A stretch of 64,000 nucleotides of DNA, taken from the NCBI RefSeq assembly GCF_030269925.1, contig NC_085123.1, positions 8,866,001 through 8,930,000 on the forward strand, given 5' to 3'. The notes beneath the pieces are model-generated. The model did no database searches. It saw only the letters and a program-made list of their open reading frames with translations, and was not told the origin of the DNA. Made by a program: the position numbers and the translations under genes. The stretch comes from Bombyx mori (Eukaryota; Arthropoda; Insecta; Lepidoptera; Bombycidae). Of this stretch, positions 1 to 10,800 are shown in pieces (the stretch's first letter is position 1; every line of letters starts with the position of its first letter).

Positions 1-229
1 GTGTGTTACTCAATGACACTAATAATGGCTGAATAGATTTAATGAAATTACGCACAAGGCTGGTTTATATTATAGCCTGTATTAACATAAGACACTCTTT
101 AATATTTTTAAGTGAAATGACCCAGGCAAGTCGTGTAAATATGGCATCGTCAAATCGACTGATAATTTAGGAGTGACACAAGCTACTCGCATTATCCCGC
201 GAAAGTGAAACGTGGTTTTTATTTTGAAC

Positions 230-281
230 TAGCGACCCCGGCGAACTTTGTTCCGCCTTAGAGGCAATAAATGAGCAGACT
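230..281 (-). mobile_element. Helitron-type 3' end remnant
   Basis: A short ACTAGCGACCCCGGCGAA stretch resembles the reversed 3' terminus (ending CTAGT) common to lepidopteran Helitrons. Only the end is recognisable and no 5' partner is seen, so the call is weak. Confidence 0.35.
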
Positions 282-827
282 TTTGATCAAGGTCAATTTT
301 TTATTTGGATAATTAATGTAAATTAAAAAAGCAAGTATTTTAATGATTCTTTATTGGCCATGTATTATAATTATTATTATTATATTTTCTTGTTCTTGTT
401 CAGTCCTTTCACTCGCAAAGTTTCGAATCCTAGTTGCATTACGGTTTCGTCGGGAAAGATTTGATCGTGTTGGTCGCGGCATGGCTTCCTTAATGATTAC
501 CTATCTCGGCACAATAAGCTCATCGAAACTCGAAATAAACACATCAACTGGTCAACTTCAAAATTCTACTATAATTAACCATAAACTACATTACGTTTAG
601 CTGTCAGTTGCATTTTGTTATTCCATATCTGTTGCGTTTTGTTATACCACATTTTATGTCACATCCCACAGAAACGTGATAAAAAGTCGATAATCGAATG
701 TTGCTCATTTTTTAAAAGAAGAACCCCATAGGTACCATTTGAAAAAAATTTCACCCAAAAATCTCAAATCATGAGTGTCAATTCGAAGTACCTATTACAA
801 TAGAACGGCAATTTCATACTTTAACCC
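282..827. other. AT-rich stretch, no gene seen
   Basis: An 85-codon open frame at 343-600 has no recognisable domain and no splice context, so I treat it as chance. I see nothing else here. Confidence 0.5.
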
Positions 828-1124
828 CTATATATAAAAATGAATTGCTGTTCGTTAGTCTCGCTAAAACTCGAGAACGGCTGGACCGATTTGGCTAATT
901 TTGGTCTTGAATTATTTGTGGAAACCTAGAGAAGGTTTAAAAGATTTTTAGTTTAGATAAATATGAAAATGCTCGGAATTAAATAAAAATAACTATGTTG
1001 TTTTTCCTTTGATATGCCCCCCGTCGGACGGATTTCTTTTATTTGTTTTAAGTTTATTTTATACAAAAACTTAGGTCTTTTATTTATCGATGGAGGCACT
1101 AAGAAGTCTGCCGGGTCAGCTAGT
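828..1124 (+). mobile_element. Non-autonomous Helitron, near full length
   Basis: The copy begins CTATATATAAAAATGAA, carries the CTCGAGAACGGCTGGACCGA block and ends GCCGGGTCAGCTAGT, the CTAG-T terminus expected of a Helitron. The same sequence recurs at 61755-62036, and its 3' end recurs reversed at 3329. The family assignment rests on the terminal CTAG and on memory of lepidopteran Helitrons. There are no terminal inverted repeats or target-site duplication, as expected for rolling-circle elements. Confidence 0.7.
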
Positions 1125-1754
1125 TATTATAATATTTATTGAATTTTTACTGAATAAAACAGTCGATTGAAGTCAGAGTCCGTGCTCGCTCTCATTGAAT
1201 ATGTATGCGAACGAAACTTTATTTATGAACAATACTGACCGTCGATAAGCGTTTTAGCATTACATTTGTGAATTCAAATTGGTATTACCTACCTGGACCT
1301 GAGAGAAAACGACGTTTAACAATACATCTACAAAAGTACCCGCATTATTAAACAGTTTATTGGGATTATTCTCAAAAATGACGGCAAATGTGAGGTGAAA
1401 AGCTTCCTAACGATTGTAAACATGAATCAAGTTTTAAAAACTATTAGTTTATAGTAAACAGAAAGAAAGATTTTACAAATTAAATTATATACTAAGACAA
1501 ACGATATCGAAAAGATCTTAAGCTTAACATCAAAGCAGAATATCACAAATATTAAAAGACAACAAACATTAAATATAATATATAAAATATTATATTTCAA
1601 ATAAAAGTGTTATACCTAAAAGTATAAAAAAATATATGTCATGTTTTTTTTTTGATTTCAGCATGCTACAACATGTTGAGTTGCGGAAACTGCGGTTTCT
1701 CAAGAATCATGACTCTTAAACGACATACACATACCTGAAGTATTCATCGATGGT
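1125..1754. other. AT-rich intergenic stretch
   Basis: Very AT-rich around 1440-1630. No coding frame, RNA gene or clear repeat copy is visible. Confidence 0.5.
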
Positions 1755-1860
1755 GCAATAGAACCTAGAACTGTTGCGCCCAGGGTCGTGGTTTCGATTC
1801 CCACATCGGGCAAACATTCGTGTGATGAACAGGTTTATCTGATCTTTGTCTGGGTGTTTA
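1755..1860 (+). mobile_element. tRNA-related SINE fragment
   Basis: Holds a B-box-like GGTTTCGATTCCC followed by TCGGGCAAACATTCGTGTGA, a layout typical of lepidopteran tRNA-derived SINEs other than Bm1. It abuts a LINE 3' end, so this may be a partial copy or a SINE/LINE junction. Confidence 0.5.
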
Positions 1861-2256
1861 TTATGGACTTCCATGGGGAGTGCTCTGATGAATTGTTCGA
1901 GATGATACCAACGTCTCGTTTTTACCATCGCACCGCCCGCCACCGAAGTAGAGTTCATCCATACTACCTGGAGCCACTGCGGTTATCCACAATTCGTTTC
2001 CAGAGATTTTTTTTCTTTCTTTTTTTTTCTTTTTTTCTTTTTTGCCACGTACCATCCGGCTATGGAATGAGCTCCACTCCACGGTGTTTCCCGAGCGCTA
2101 TGACATGTCCTTCTTCAAACGAGGCTTGTGGAGAGTATTAAGCGGTAGGCAGCGCTTGGCTCTGCCCCTGGCATTGCTGAAGTCCATGGGCGACGGTAAC
2201 CACTCACCATCAGGTGGGCCGTATGCCCGTCTGCCTACAAAGGCAATAAAAAAAAA
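1861..2256 (+). mobile_element. LINE 3' end (CR1/Jockey-like), truncated
   Basis: Translation gives the C-terminus of a non-LTR reverse transcriptase: SRFYHRTARHRSRVHPYYLE, then LPRTIRLWNEL and MSFFKRGLWRVLSGRQR, followed by a 3' tail ending GGCAATAAAAAAAA. A 40-nt T/C-rich tract at about 2003-2042 interrupts the frame. Other copies of the tail lie at 14071, 22676 (reverse) and 37023. This is the part missing from the longer LINE fragment at 48478-50581. Confidence 0.8.
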
Positions 2257-3275
2257 CTAGCTTTTGTCCGCGACCTCGTCCACGTGGAATAGTTACTTTA
2301 GCATACCGCTAAATTTTACTCGCGACTTCATTTACGTAGAAAATGAAAATATTTTTGAATAATAAAATGTTAAGGAGCTATTTAAGATACCAAAATCACG
2401 ATTTTTTACTTTTCAAAAAAGGAGTCTATCTATTCGACCAACATTTCTTATCTATGTATGTTCACCGATTTCTCGAGAATGCTTGAACCGATTCTGATAA
2501 TTCCTTTTTATGTTTTTTGTTTGAAAGGGTAAGACTTCCCGAATTGTCTTGTAATCATCAAGATCTGATGATGGGATCCTGGAGAAATCCAGAAAAATCT
2601 ATAATTTTCAGAGCCTATCTTGCGGGGATTTGGATGTTTCTTGTTATTGTTCTTATTCAGTGCCGCCGCGCACTGGCCGGCCGGCGCCTTGTACATCAAT
2701 ATTGCGCGCTTGATCATTATTTTGCTACGATGTTATTTTAAAACAGCGATATCTTCTCATACTCATTAAAATACTCATAGCGAGATACTCATTAAAATCA
2801 AGTGTAGGTGAATTTCATGACAATTAAATACTTGTAATGAATAACGTATTTATTTGGATAGGGATTAATATCATCTTCAGAAAAACACCTTCACAAGTAA
2901 TGCTTTATTTTAGAACAAATTTGGTTAGCATAAAAAACGTTATAGTGAGCCACCCTTAACATATTATGCTATCGCGGACTTTTTTTAGACCTTTTAAAGG
3001 AGAACAATACTGTCATACATTATTTTAGCGAAACTTTAACCGTTTCCGCAGCGCACGCAGCGAAAGCTCTCAAAAAGGAAAAAAAAAACGATTTTGAAAC
3101 ATTATTTATTGGTGCTCCGTTTCTATTGGTCTTAGCGTGATGTTACAGCCTATAGCCTTCCTCGATAAATGGGCTACTTAACACTGAAATAATTTTTCAA
3201 ATCGGACCAGTAGCTCCAGAGATTAGTGCGTTCAAACAAACAAACAAACTCTTCAGCTTTATAATATTAGTTTAA
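2257..3275 (-). mobile_element. Helitron-like element, interrupted
   Basis: On the minus strand the element ends CGCGGACAAAAGCTAG at 2257, and its other end, rich in GTTTGTTTGTTTGAACGCACT, is at about 3275. The arrangement matches the copy at 59091-59688. About 690 bp at 2400-3090 is not shared with that copy and is either an insertion or the longer interior. It sits directly against the LINE tail at 2256. Confidence 0.55.
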
Positions 3276-3328
3276 GTTAGTTTAAGTTTAAACATATATA
3301 TATATAGTATAGCTATTTTAATGAGTAT

Positions 3329-3400
3329 TAGCTGACCCGGCAGACTTCGTAGTGCCTCAATCGATAAATAAAAAACATATATAAGTATGTATGCAAGTCT
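3329..3400 (-). mobile_element. Helitron 3' terminus fragment
   Basis: The reverse of GACTTCGTAGTGCCTCAATC next to GCTGACCCGGCAGAC reproduces the 3' end of the Helitron copies at 828 and 61755. The interior was not followed further. Confidence 0.55.
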
Positions 3401-3987
3401 CTGGTACCCATGGAACAGGTATAGGGAATGTTAAATTGTGGCCGGAATGCCGTGCGTGATTTTTTATCAATTACAGTTAAACTCATTAATATGCACGAAT
3501 AAATATAAAAGAAAAGTACATAAATACAATATTTCCCTTGGGGTTTCGAGGTCGTAGACACAATTAAAAGTACTTTTACGGTTTTCTTTTTGTCGCTTTC
3601 AGCTTCATCGAGAATTTTCACTTTTGTATGAAGTTGCACGAATGAAAATCCCTCGAAAAGGTCACAAAACAAAGAGGTAGGAAAAATTCGGACGCGGTTC
3701 TTTTTTTTTATTTTTTTTTATTCGTAACTTTCAAACGAAAACTTTACGGTGAGGTCTGACCGAGTTTCTTTTTTTCCAACATCTGATGCACTGCTCGTAT
3801 TTGCATAGCTCTGTATTGTATGAGGAAAAGTTCATTTAAATCGATGGCTAGACGTTTTCATGGCCCATCTATTACCGTGTTACCTGTTACCAGACCCCTC
3901 TGTACCGTAAGAGCGTAGACCCGTAAGACCAAATTCACTATTGAATTGGGATCCTAGCCTTTTTTCCTTTAAACCACAACGCGACTT
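3401..3987. other. No gene seen
   Basis: The minus-strand open frame at 3328-3672 runs partly over the Helitron end and has no domain. T-rich tracts at 3700-3770 and 3960-3990 are the only structure. Confidence 0.5.
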
Positions 3988-4215
3988 TTTTTTATTGCTT
4001 AGATGGATGGACGAGCTCACAGCCCAGGATGTTAAGTGGTTACTGGAGCCCATAAACATCTACAAGGTAAATGCGCCACCCACCTTGAGATATAAGTTCT
4101 AAGGTCTCGGTATAGTTACAACTTCAAACCGAATCGCATTACTGCTTCACGGCAGAAATAGGCAAGGCGGTAGTACCCACCCGTGCGGACTCACAAGAGG
4201 TCCTACCACCAGTGA
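3988..4215 (-). mobile_element. Bm1 SINE, 5'-truncated
   Basis: Starts with the poly-T/ATTGCTTAGATGG tail and runs through TCACGGCAGAAATAGGCA to CCTACCACCAGTG. The tRNA-like head is absent. Orientation is minus because the A-rich tail reads on the minus strand. Confidence 0.85.
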
Positions 4216-4439
4216 ACTCATTGCAATAGACAATGTCATTCCACGCGAGCTCACAACATACCTTAATTGACTTCACAAAATGTATAAGTTAAATGACTAC
4301 AATACTCCATGTGATCATCAGCTGTTTTACAATCATAAAAAATATATATATCGAGGTTTGAAAGGCCATTTGGTTTAAGCGACATTTCGTTTAATACGCG
4401 ACATTTATTATTGTAATTAAATGTCCGTTTTATTTGGTA

Positions 4440-4605
4440 TTCATCATCATCATCACGCTTTCCTATTACCCTCTGCTGGGGTGTAGGGCTCGAATCAAAT
4501 TTTTCCATTTATATCGGTCTTGGGCAGTCTGTTCTAGCTCCTCCCACGTCATGCCCAAGACCCCGAGCTCCTGCTCCACCGAGCGACGCCAAGTTTGGTA
4601 TTAGC
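4440..4605 (-). mobile_element. RTE-type LINE 3' remnant
   Basis: CATCATCATCATCACG followed by CCCTCTGCTGGGGTGTAGG is the reverse of the CAGCAGTGG...GATGATGATGATG tail that I recognise from lepidopteran RTE elements. Heavily decayed. Confidence 0.45.
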
Positions 4606-5130
4606 ATCAACAATTCGGTGTTTTTAATTGAACTTCAATTAAATTTACCCCATTCTAATAGCTGAAGTTTTTTTTTTACGATATTTTTTCCAAATTATAA
4701 ATTTTAAATAGCTCTCTCATAATGTGGCCTTTCACCCCTGATATTTATCTGCTGCATCAGGTTAGAAGGAGATGAGATTTATCATAAATAAAAACTCAAT
4801 TTAATGATTTCAGATTATTTTATTTTTCGTAATCTCTAAAGACTGCGTCTTTTACAAGTTTTTCTAATTAATACGGAACGGATAAGATATTAATATAATA
4901 TTATTTAATATATTATAGATTATTTACAAATCACTTACAATATAAAAATCCAGTGCATAGATTAATACAAGTGCATTTAATAATAAATAATAATTTGCAA
5001 AAAAAAAAATTGTCGATATGTAATAACTACTGGAAAAAAAGATTTCATAATCAAACTGACTGCTTTTCGAAATAAAAGTGCGCGTTAAAATTTAAAATTT
5101 TCAATACAAAATTATTTGACACATCCAAAT
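4606..5130. other. AT-rich stretch, no gene seen
   Basis: Mostly A/T homopolymer-like sequence around 4800-5120. Nothing recognisable. Confidence 0.5.
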
Positions 5131-5365
5131 TTTTATTGCTTTGATGGGTGGATGTACTCACGGTCCACTTGGTGTTAAGTGGTTACCAGAGTCCAGGGAG
5201 ATCTACAACGTAAATGCCGCCACCCAACTTGAGACATGAGTTCTAAGGTCTCCGTTTTTAAAGTACAACGACTACCATTCAGACCGAAACGCATTACTGC
5301 ATGACGGCAGAAATAGGCAGGATGGTGGGAACTATCTGAGCGGACTCACAAGACGTTCTACCACC
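5131..5365 (-). mobile_element. Bm1 SINE, 5'-truncated
   Basis: TTTTTATTGCTTTGATGGGT through GCAGAAATAGGCAGGATGG to TCTACCACCACCAGT. Diverged, with the tRNA-like head missing. Confidence 0.8.
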
Positions 5366-6299
5366 ACCAGTAAAATACTTGTTATATTAATTTTCATTAA
5401 TTATTATGTTATGATTCAATTTAATATTTATACATATGTACACTAAGATATAAAACTGTGCATTCTTTTGTTACCTACATTATATATAACAACTTGTTTC
5501 CTACGATCTATCACAGGGTGTTCTGAGCTTAGCAAATATATAATGTTATTTACAATAAATAAAGAAAAGATTAACATTTTCAAACGGCATCTACTGAACA
5601 AAATTCCGCAATTACAAACATACTTCTGTTTTAATTTTCTCGTAATTACTAAAAAAAAACGAATGTTGGTAACATTAAAATTGAGGTCGGCTGCGCAAAA
5701 TTGGCCTTAGCTTATCATAGTTAGTATGGAGATAGTGAGGTTCAAATTTACCATTACAATACTTCGTAGGTAAAAGAAATGCGCGCTAAAATGATGTTTA
5801 CAAAGTCGTCTGTTATCTATGGATGAAACTAGGGATAGGCCAACTTTGCATCAAAATTTATTATGTTTTAAATAAATTGCAATACATAAGCACGAATATG
5901 AATTGTGGGTTAGGCCACTTTTGCGTTGACGGCCTCAATTAGTGATGCATTTTTTTACTGTATGTTTTATTTTATTTTAAAGTCTTTTCATACATTCCTT
6001 ACGTAAAAGTACAAATCTCAACTTATAAATACATTCTAGAAGAATCGCTGGATAAATACAAAACTGCGTCGTGCCATATTGCGTAATATTAGTTTTTATG
6101 TTTTTTTGTGATTTATTTAAATAAACACCATTCTTCATTGTACGTTACATTACTCAGGTTTTTTATCAGCCGATAGCCTCGAGAGGCTTCTTCACCTTGA
6201 CTGATGGTCGAGCTCACAATGTTCAGCCTGAGAGAACTTGCTAAGATCTGCCCTAACAAGATTACTCAGCCAAAACAAAATCATTTGTTAGGTACATAT
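5366..6299. other. AT-rich intergenic; short repeat at 6160-6230
   Basis: An 80-codon frame at 5468-5710 looks random. At 6160-6230, CAGCCGATAGCCTCGAGAGG resembles the start of the BMC1-like repeat found at 38051. Nothing else is recognisable. Confidence 0.5.
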
Positions 6300-6521
6300 C
6301 GACGCTGAAAGGCAAACGTGACTAAGCGACAATAACTGCTTTATACATAAATGATAGGCAATAACCATATTCGATGCGCAAAAAATATATTTCTAGGTGT
6401 ATTAAAATGATTTCAATCCTAGATCCGTTAAAATAGATTATTTTCAGGTATTTCAACTTTAAATTAGTCTACTGTAAAGTTCACGCATTGTCGCTTAGTC
6501 ACGTTTGCCTTTCAAGCGTCG
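6300..6521. mobile_element. MITE with about 35-bp inverted repeats, copy 1
   Basis: The ends are inverted copies of a repeat beginning CGACGCTTGAAAGGCAAACG and continuing through GTGACTAAGCGACAAT. The left end lacks one T. ATAT flanks both ends and may be the target duplication. Length is 222 bp with no coding capacity. A 256-bp copy lies at 61497-61752, and the interior aligns in the opposite orientation (GATGCGCAAAA here, GGCGCATCG there). The superfamily is not clear. Confidence 0.8.
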
Positions 6522-7384
6522 ATATGTATGTCACAGCATGATCTGACGTGTAACGTAAAACATAAACAATTCCAACATGTTTTTGTTAATAGCCAAAATT
6601 ATAAAATATACAATTATTATTGAACCTCTTTTAAATATTTTCAATCGACTCACGGGTTTATGCATTTTCTATATTGCGCTGACGTTATCTCTAGAATAGT
6701 TTTTTTTTTTGTGTTTGTATTTCCTTCAAATATATTAATTCTCATTTGACTCGAGTCGTAACTTTGAATTTAAAAAAATATATTATAGCTATTCAAAACT
6801 TTTATAAAGCAGTATTAATTATTTGACTTCCGTGCTAAAAATAAAGCATAATTAATAAAATCGCTAATCATTTAATTTTGTTCGCGGTCTCAAGTTAATA
6901 TTACGACACCGGAAGTCCCTTTGACTGCTGATATGATTTACCAGACACGTGATCGTTTACCTCATCCATTAGTTTTATAAAAAAGCATATACATATATGT
7001 GTATGTGTAATTTAAGCAACAATTTTGATTTAAAAAATATATCATAATTACCTCATTCATAATGATCAAAGCAAAAATAATATTTTTCGTTGCAAACATT
7101 ACAGTTCACAAATACCGGACTACGTTGATATACATATAACTTGCACAGTTTTCTTTTTTACTACTTGATTCTGTTTCGAATGTTTCATTAGAACTAATAA
7201 ATTAAAATAAAATAAACAAATTTTTATTAACTGTGTGTTTCCGTATTTAAAAATTTAAAAATGTCTTTCGCATTAAAATTATTTACGTATTAACCGAGAT
7301 TTAAATTAGACTAGAAACATTATTGCTGTTCAATTTGAAATGTAACCAAATTTTTGTTTTAAATAAAAGTTTACAATACAACAA
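6522..7384. other. AT-rich region downstream of the secreted-protein gene
   Basis: No gene is visible. Contains many A/T runs and additional TTTATT motifs on the plus strand. Confidence 0.5.
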
Positions 7385-7665
7385 ATAACAGTAACGATAT
7401 TTTATTTTATTTTAATGATCAACAAAACGAATTTCATAAATACAATTCACAGTTAGATTAATAAAATCAATACGTAATGAAAAACGAAATATAAGTTTAA
7501 CTTATAAAATAAGGCTTCGAACCGAGGAACTGTAAACATCCATCCGCACTATTAACTATACAGTCGACTGAGCATTCAACCGTCCGATATGCTCGTTTAG
7601 AACCACGCTTCCACATCAAGAACCTCGTGCAATAATTTAATTTCCTGGCAACTATTCGTGGTGAA
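7385..7665 (-). other. Probable 3' UTR of the secreted-protein gene
   Basis: Less AT-rich than its surroundings and without repeats. AATAAA reads on the minus strand at 7406-7401, about 260 nt after the stop codon, a plausible polyadenylation signal. Confidence 0.45.
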
Positions 7666-7803
7666 TTACGCGGGCACTAGGTTGCCAGCGTTCAGTGTTA
7701 AATGCGCTAAGGCGGCAACACCGAACAAAATAACGCTATGTGTATTAAGAGAGGCTTTACCTGCCAAGCCGCATTCCTGTCCCCGATATTCGAAGCAAAA
7801 ATT
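7666..7803 (-). CDS. Secreted-protein gene, exon 5 (terminal)
   Basis: Starts after TTTTCAG in phase 0 with FCFEYRGQEC and reads to TAA at 7668-7666. A possible donor (G/GTAAAG) at 7761 inside the exon would remove the tail, but reading through gives a clean 45-residue end with a hydrophobic segment, so I prefer the unspliced form. Confidence 0.65.
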   Translation of the reverse strand, partial: NFCFEYRGQECGLAGKASLNTHSVILFGVAALAHLTLNAGNLVPA

Positions 7804-10800
7804 CTGAAAATAAAGTATTTTCATTTTTATTATATTGCGGCTGCCCCATCCTTCAAACCGAAACGCATTTCTGATTCACGGCAGAAATAGGCGGGGCGGT
7901 GGTACCTACCCGTGCGGACTCACAAGAGGTCCGACCAACAGTAAAAGTTAATAATAAACAAATTATGAACGAGATATATTCTCGTGTTTCACTTTTGGAA
8001 TAAAAAATGTTGAAGAATTACATTTTGACGTTTTTTTAAGAATAGTTTTGAAACACGAAGCGAACTAAAGATTCTAAGTAACATTACTTGCTTTCGACGT
8101 CGGAAAGTTTATTCTTATCAAAGAAATAATAAAGTTTTGGGAGTCCAGGAAAAATAGGGCCACCGTTATCCGCGAAACTTTTATTTTGTCAAATGCGTCT
8201 TTGTGTTATTCGACTGTAGTAAGTACGCTTCTTACGAGTTTCGGAATCGCACTCTACTCAATTAGTTAACAGCAGTGGTAAGTAACATCGGACAAATCTA
8301 ATCGAGATGGGAATCAATACCAAGATTTATAATGGTCGTATGGTGAGTATTGTGAGCCTGCAGGAGTAGGTTTTTTTTATTTTTTTATTTTTTATTGCTT
8401 AGATGGGTGGACGTGCTCACAGCCCACCTGATGTTAAGTGGTTACCGGAGCTCAAAGACATCTACAACGTAAATGCCGCCTCCCACCTTGATATATGAGT
8501 TCTAAGGTCTCGGTATAGTTACAACGGCTACCCCACCTTTCAAACCGAAACGCATTACTGCTTCACGGCAGAAATAGCCAGGTGGTGGTACCTACCCGTG
8601 CGAACTCACAAGAGGTCCTACCACCAGTAATTACGCAAATTATAATTTTGCGGGTTCCAATTTTATTCTTCACCGTGGAAGTCAATCGTGAACATTTGTT
8701 AAGTACGCATTTGGTACCCGCTTGCGGGATTCGAATACCGTTGCATCGCTCGACACGAATGCACCGAACGTTTTATCTTTTAGGCCACGATGACCTTTAA
8801 ACTGACTAAGTGCTAAGTACTGAATCTGTCGTGAAACAGTAATGTTAGGTCGTTTCGGTTTGAAAGGTCAAGCCGTTGTACTACAGAACTGAGACTTAGA
8901 ACTTATGTCACAAAATGGGCGGCGGCATTTGCGACATTGATGTCTATATGGGCTCCGGTAACTTAACACTAGGTGGGCCGTAACCTCGTTAACATTTAAG
9001 AACAATATTTAAAAAAAATATAACTAATAAAAAATGTATCTAAGAATTATTAATTTAAAAAGTAGAAAGGGCACTTTATCATCACCAGTTTACTAGCCTA
9101 AAGTATATTATATTTAGCTTTTGTCCACACTTTCTCTTATCCCACTTCGAATAATTGTGGGTGAACATTTAATAATTCTGATTCATAGATAGTCATATAG
9201 AGTATCATTATGATCCGAATGAAAATATAGACAAATGTTATTCTACAAAAGGACGGCGATATCTAAGTCACTTGTTCAACCGCTTCACATATAAATAGTT
9301 TTAAAACGATTGAATTTCCTGCACATACCTTAATGATATTCGATGCCATGCTTTTCAGGAATTCGCTGGTGAACAAGGCAGCCTCATCTCCGCAAGCCTT
9401 TAGAACTGTCTGCTCAGAGCACAGTAGATACTCTTGGAATGAACTGGAAATAATATTGTATGATTAAATAATTTCACTTTTTTTTCTCTTATAATTTTTA
9501 GATACTAGCTGTACCCGTCCGCTTCGCTGGGCATTGAAAATTAACATTATTATTTCTCACCCCCACAAAGATTCTCATCATTAACGCCCTGCTCTGGTTT
9601 AGGGAGTCATACTCATATAAATATTATCCATTAAGTGCATGTATTTTCTACATGGATACCAAATTTCAAGTCAATCGGATGGATGGTTCAGTAGTTATAA
9701 CGGAACATCCGTAAAAACCACTGTAGATTTATATATTAGTATAGATTACTATACTGTTACTTAAGAAATTGAATAGCAAATATTTTTTTAGTATCTGCGT
9801 ACGATTACTCCAAGGAGTATGTTCCGACTTTTTGGCGGGAACGCGAGGAGTGAAGTTGTGTGATTTGTTTTATTTTGTCTATTTAGTGTATCTTCAGGTT
9901 TAAATGTGTAATAATGGTGGTTTATTAACTGTTCAATATCTGTGACAGTGCACAAATGTGGGAAAATGAAATAAAACTGCTCGGGTTCCTCCAAAAAGTC
10001 CACTGAAAAAATCTCAGTCAAGGACCACCATTTTATTAAGATTATATTTCATCCCATATCATCTCATCTCATCTCATTTCTTTTAATTTCATCCCAGTTG
10101 ATTAATGTCTCAAATTAATCTTCTTCATTTCATTTCATTTTATTTCATTTCACTCCATATTTATCATTTTTCATAAGATTAAAAATTAAAATAAGACTTG
10201 ACCTAAAGGCCTCAGTTACCAGGTCATAAAATCCCTTAAAAAAATAAAAAGGAATATGTTCCGAATATTTTGAAATAATATATGTAGATTAAATTTTTTA
10301 AAACGAAACTAATAAAAGAAACGTTTAAATGTTTAGAAAAATTATTAAACATGTATATTATGTAAAAGTCGAGTCTCATATATTAGTTATCTATGAAGTC
10401 GACTTGGGCAATGTATGTACATCAGCTATGTATAAATAGTTTTTATCTGTTTAGAAACTTTAACGCTGCTAACAAAAAAGGAAAGAAAAATGTCAACGAC
10501 AAAACAACAGAGAAAAAATACATTTTGAATCGTCCGTTATAATCGACGAATTTTAACTAGTGGACGAATATTCGTGTATAAATAATAATAATTTATTTGA
10601 ATAGTTAATTATTGTTTTGTATACTACAACGCACAAAAAAATCGTGTTGATGAACGCGTAATCTAAAGCAAAAATTACAGACGAATGCCTTCGTTGTACC
10701 CTCAAAGTTGTGGGTCCAACGGCCAACGCGATTGCCGAATATAATTGCGATATAATTGCCGAATATATTTTTATATAGATATATATTTTTATATAGCTCT

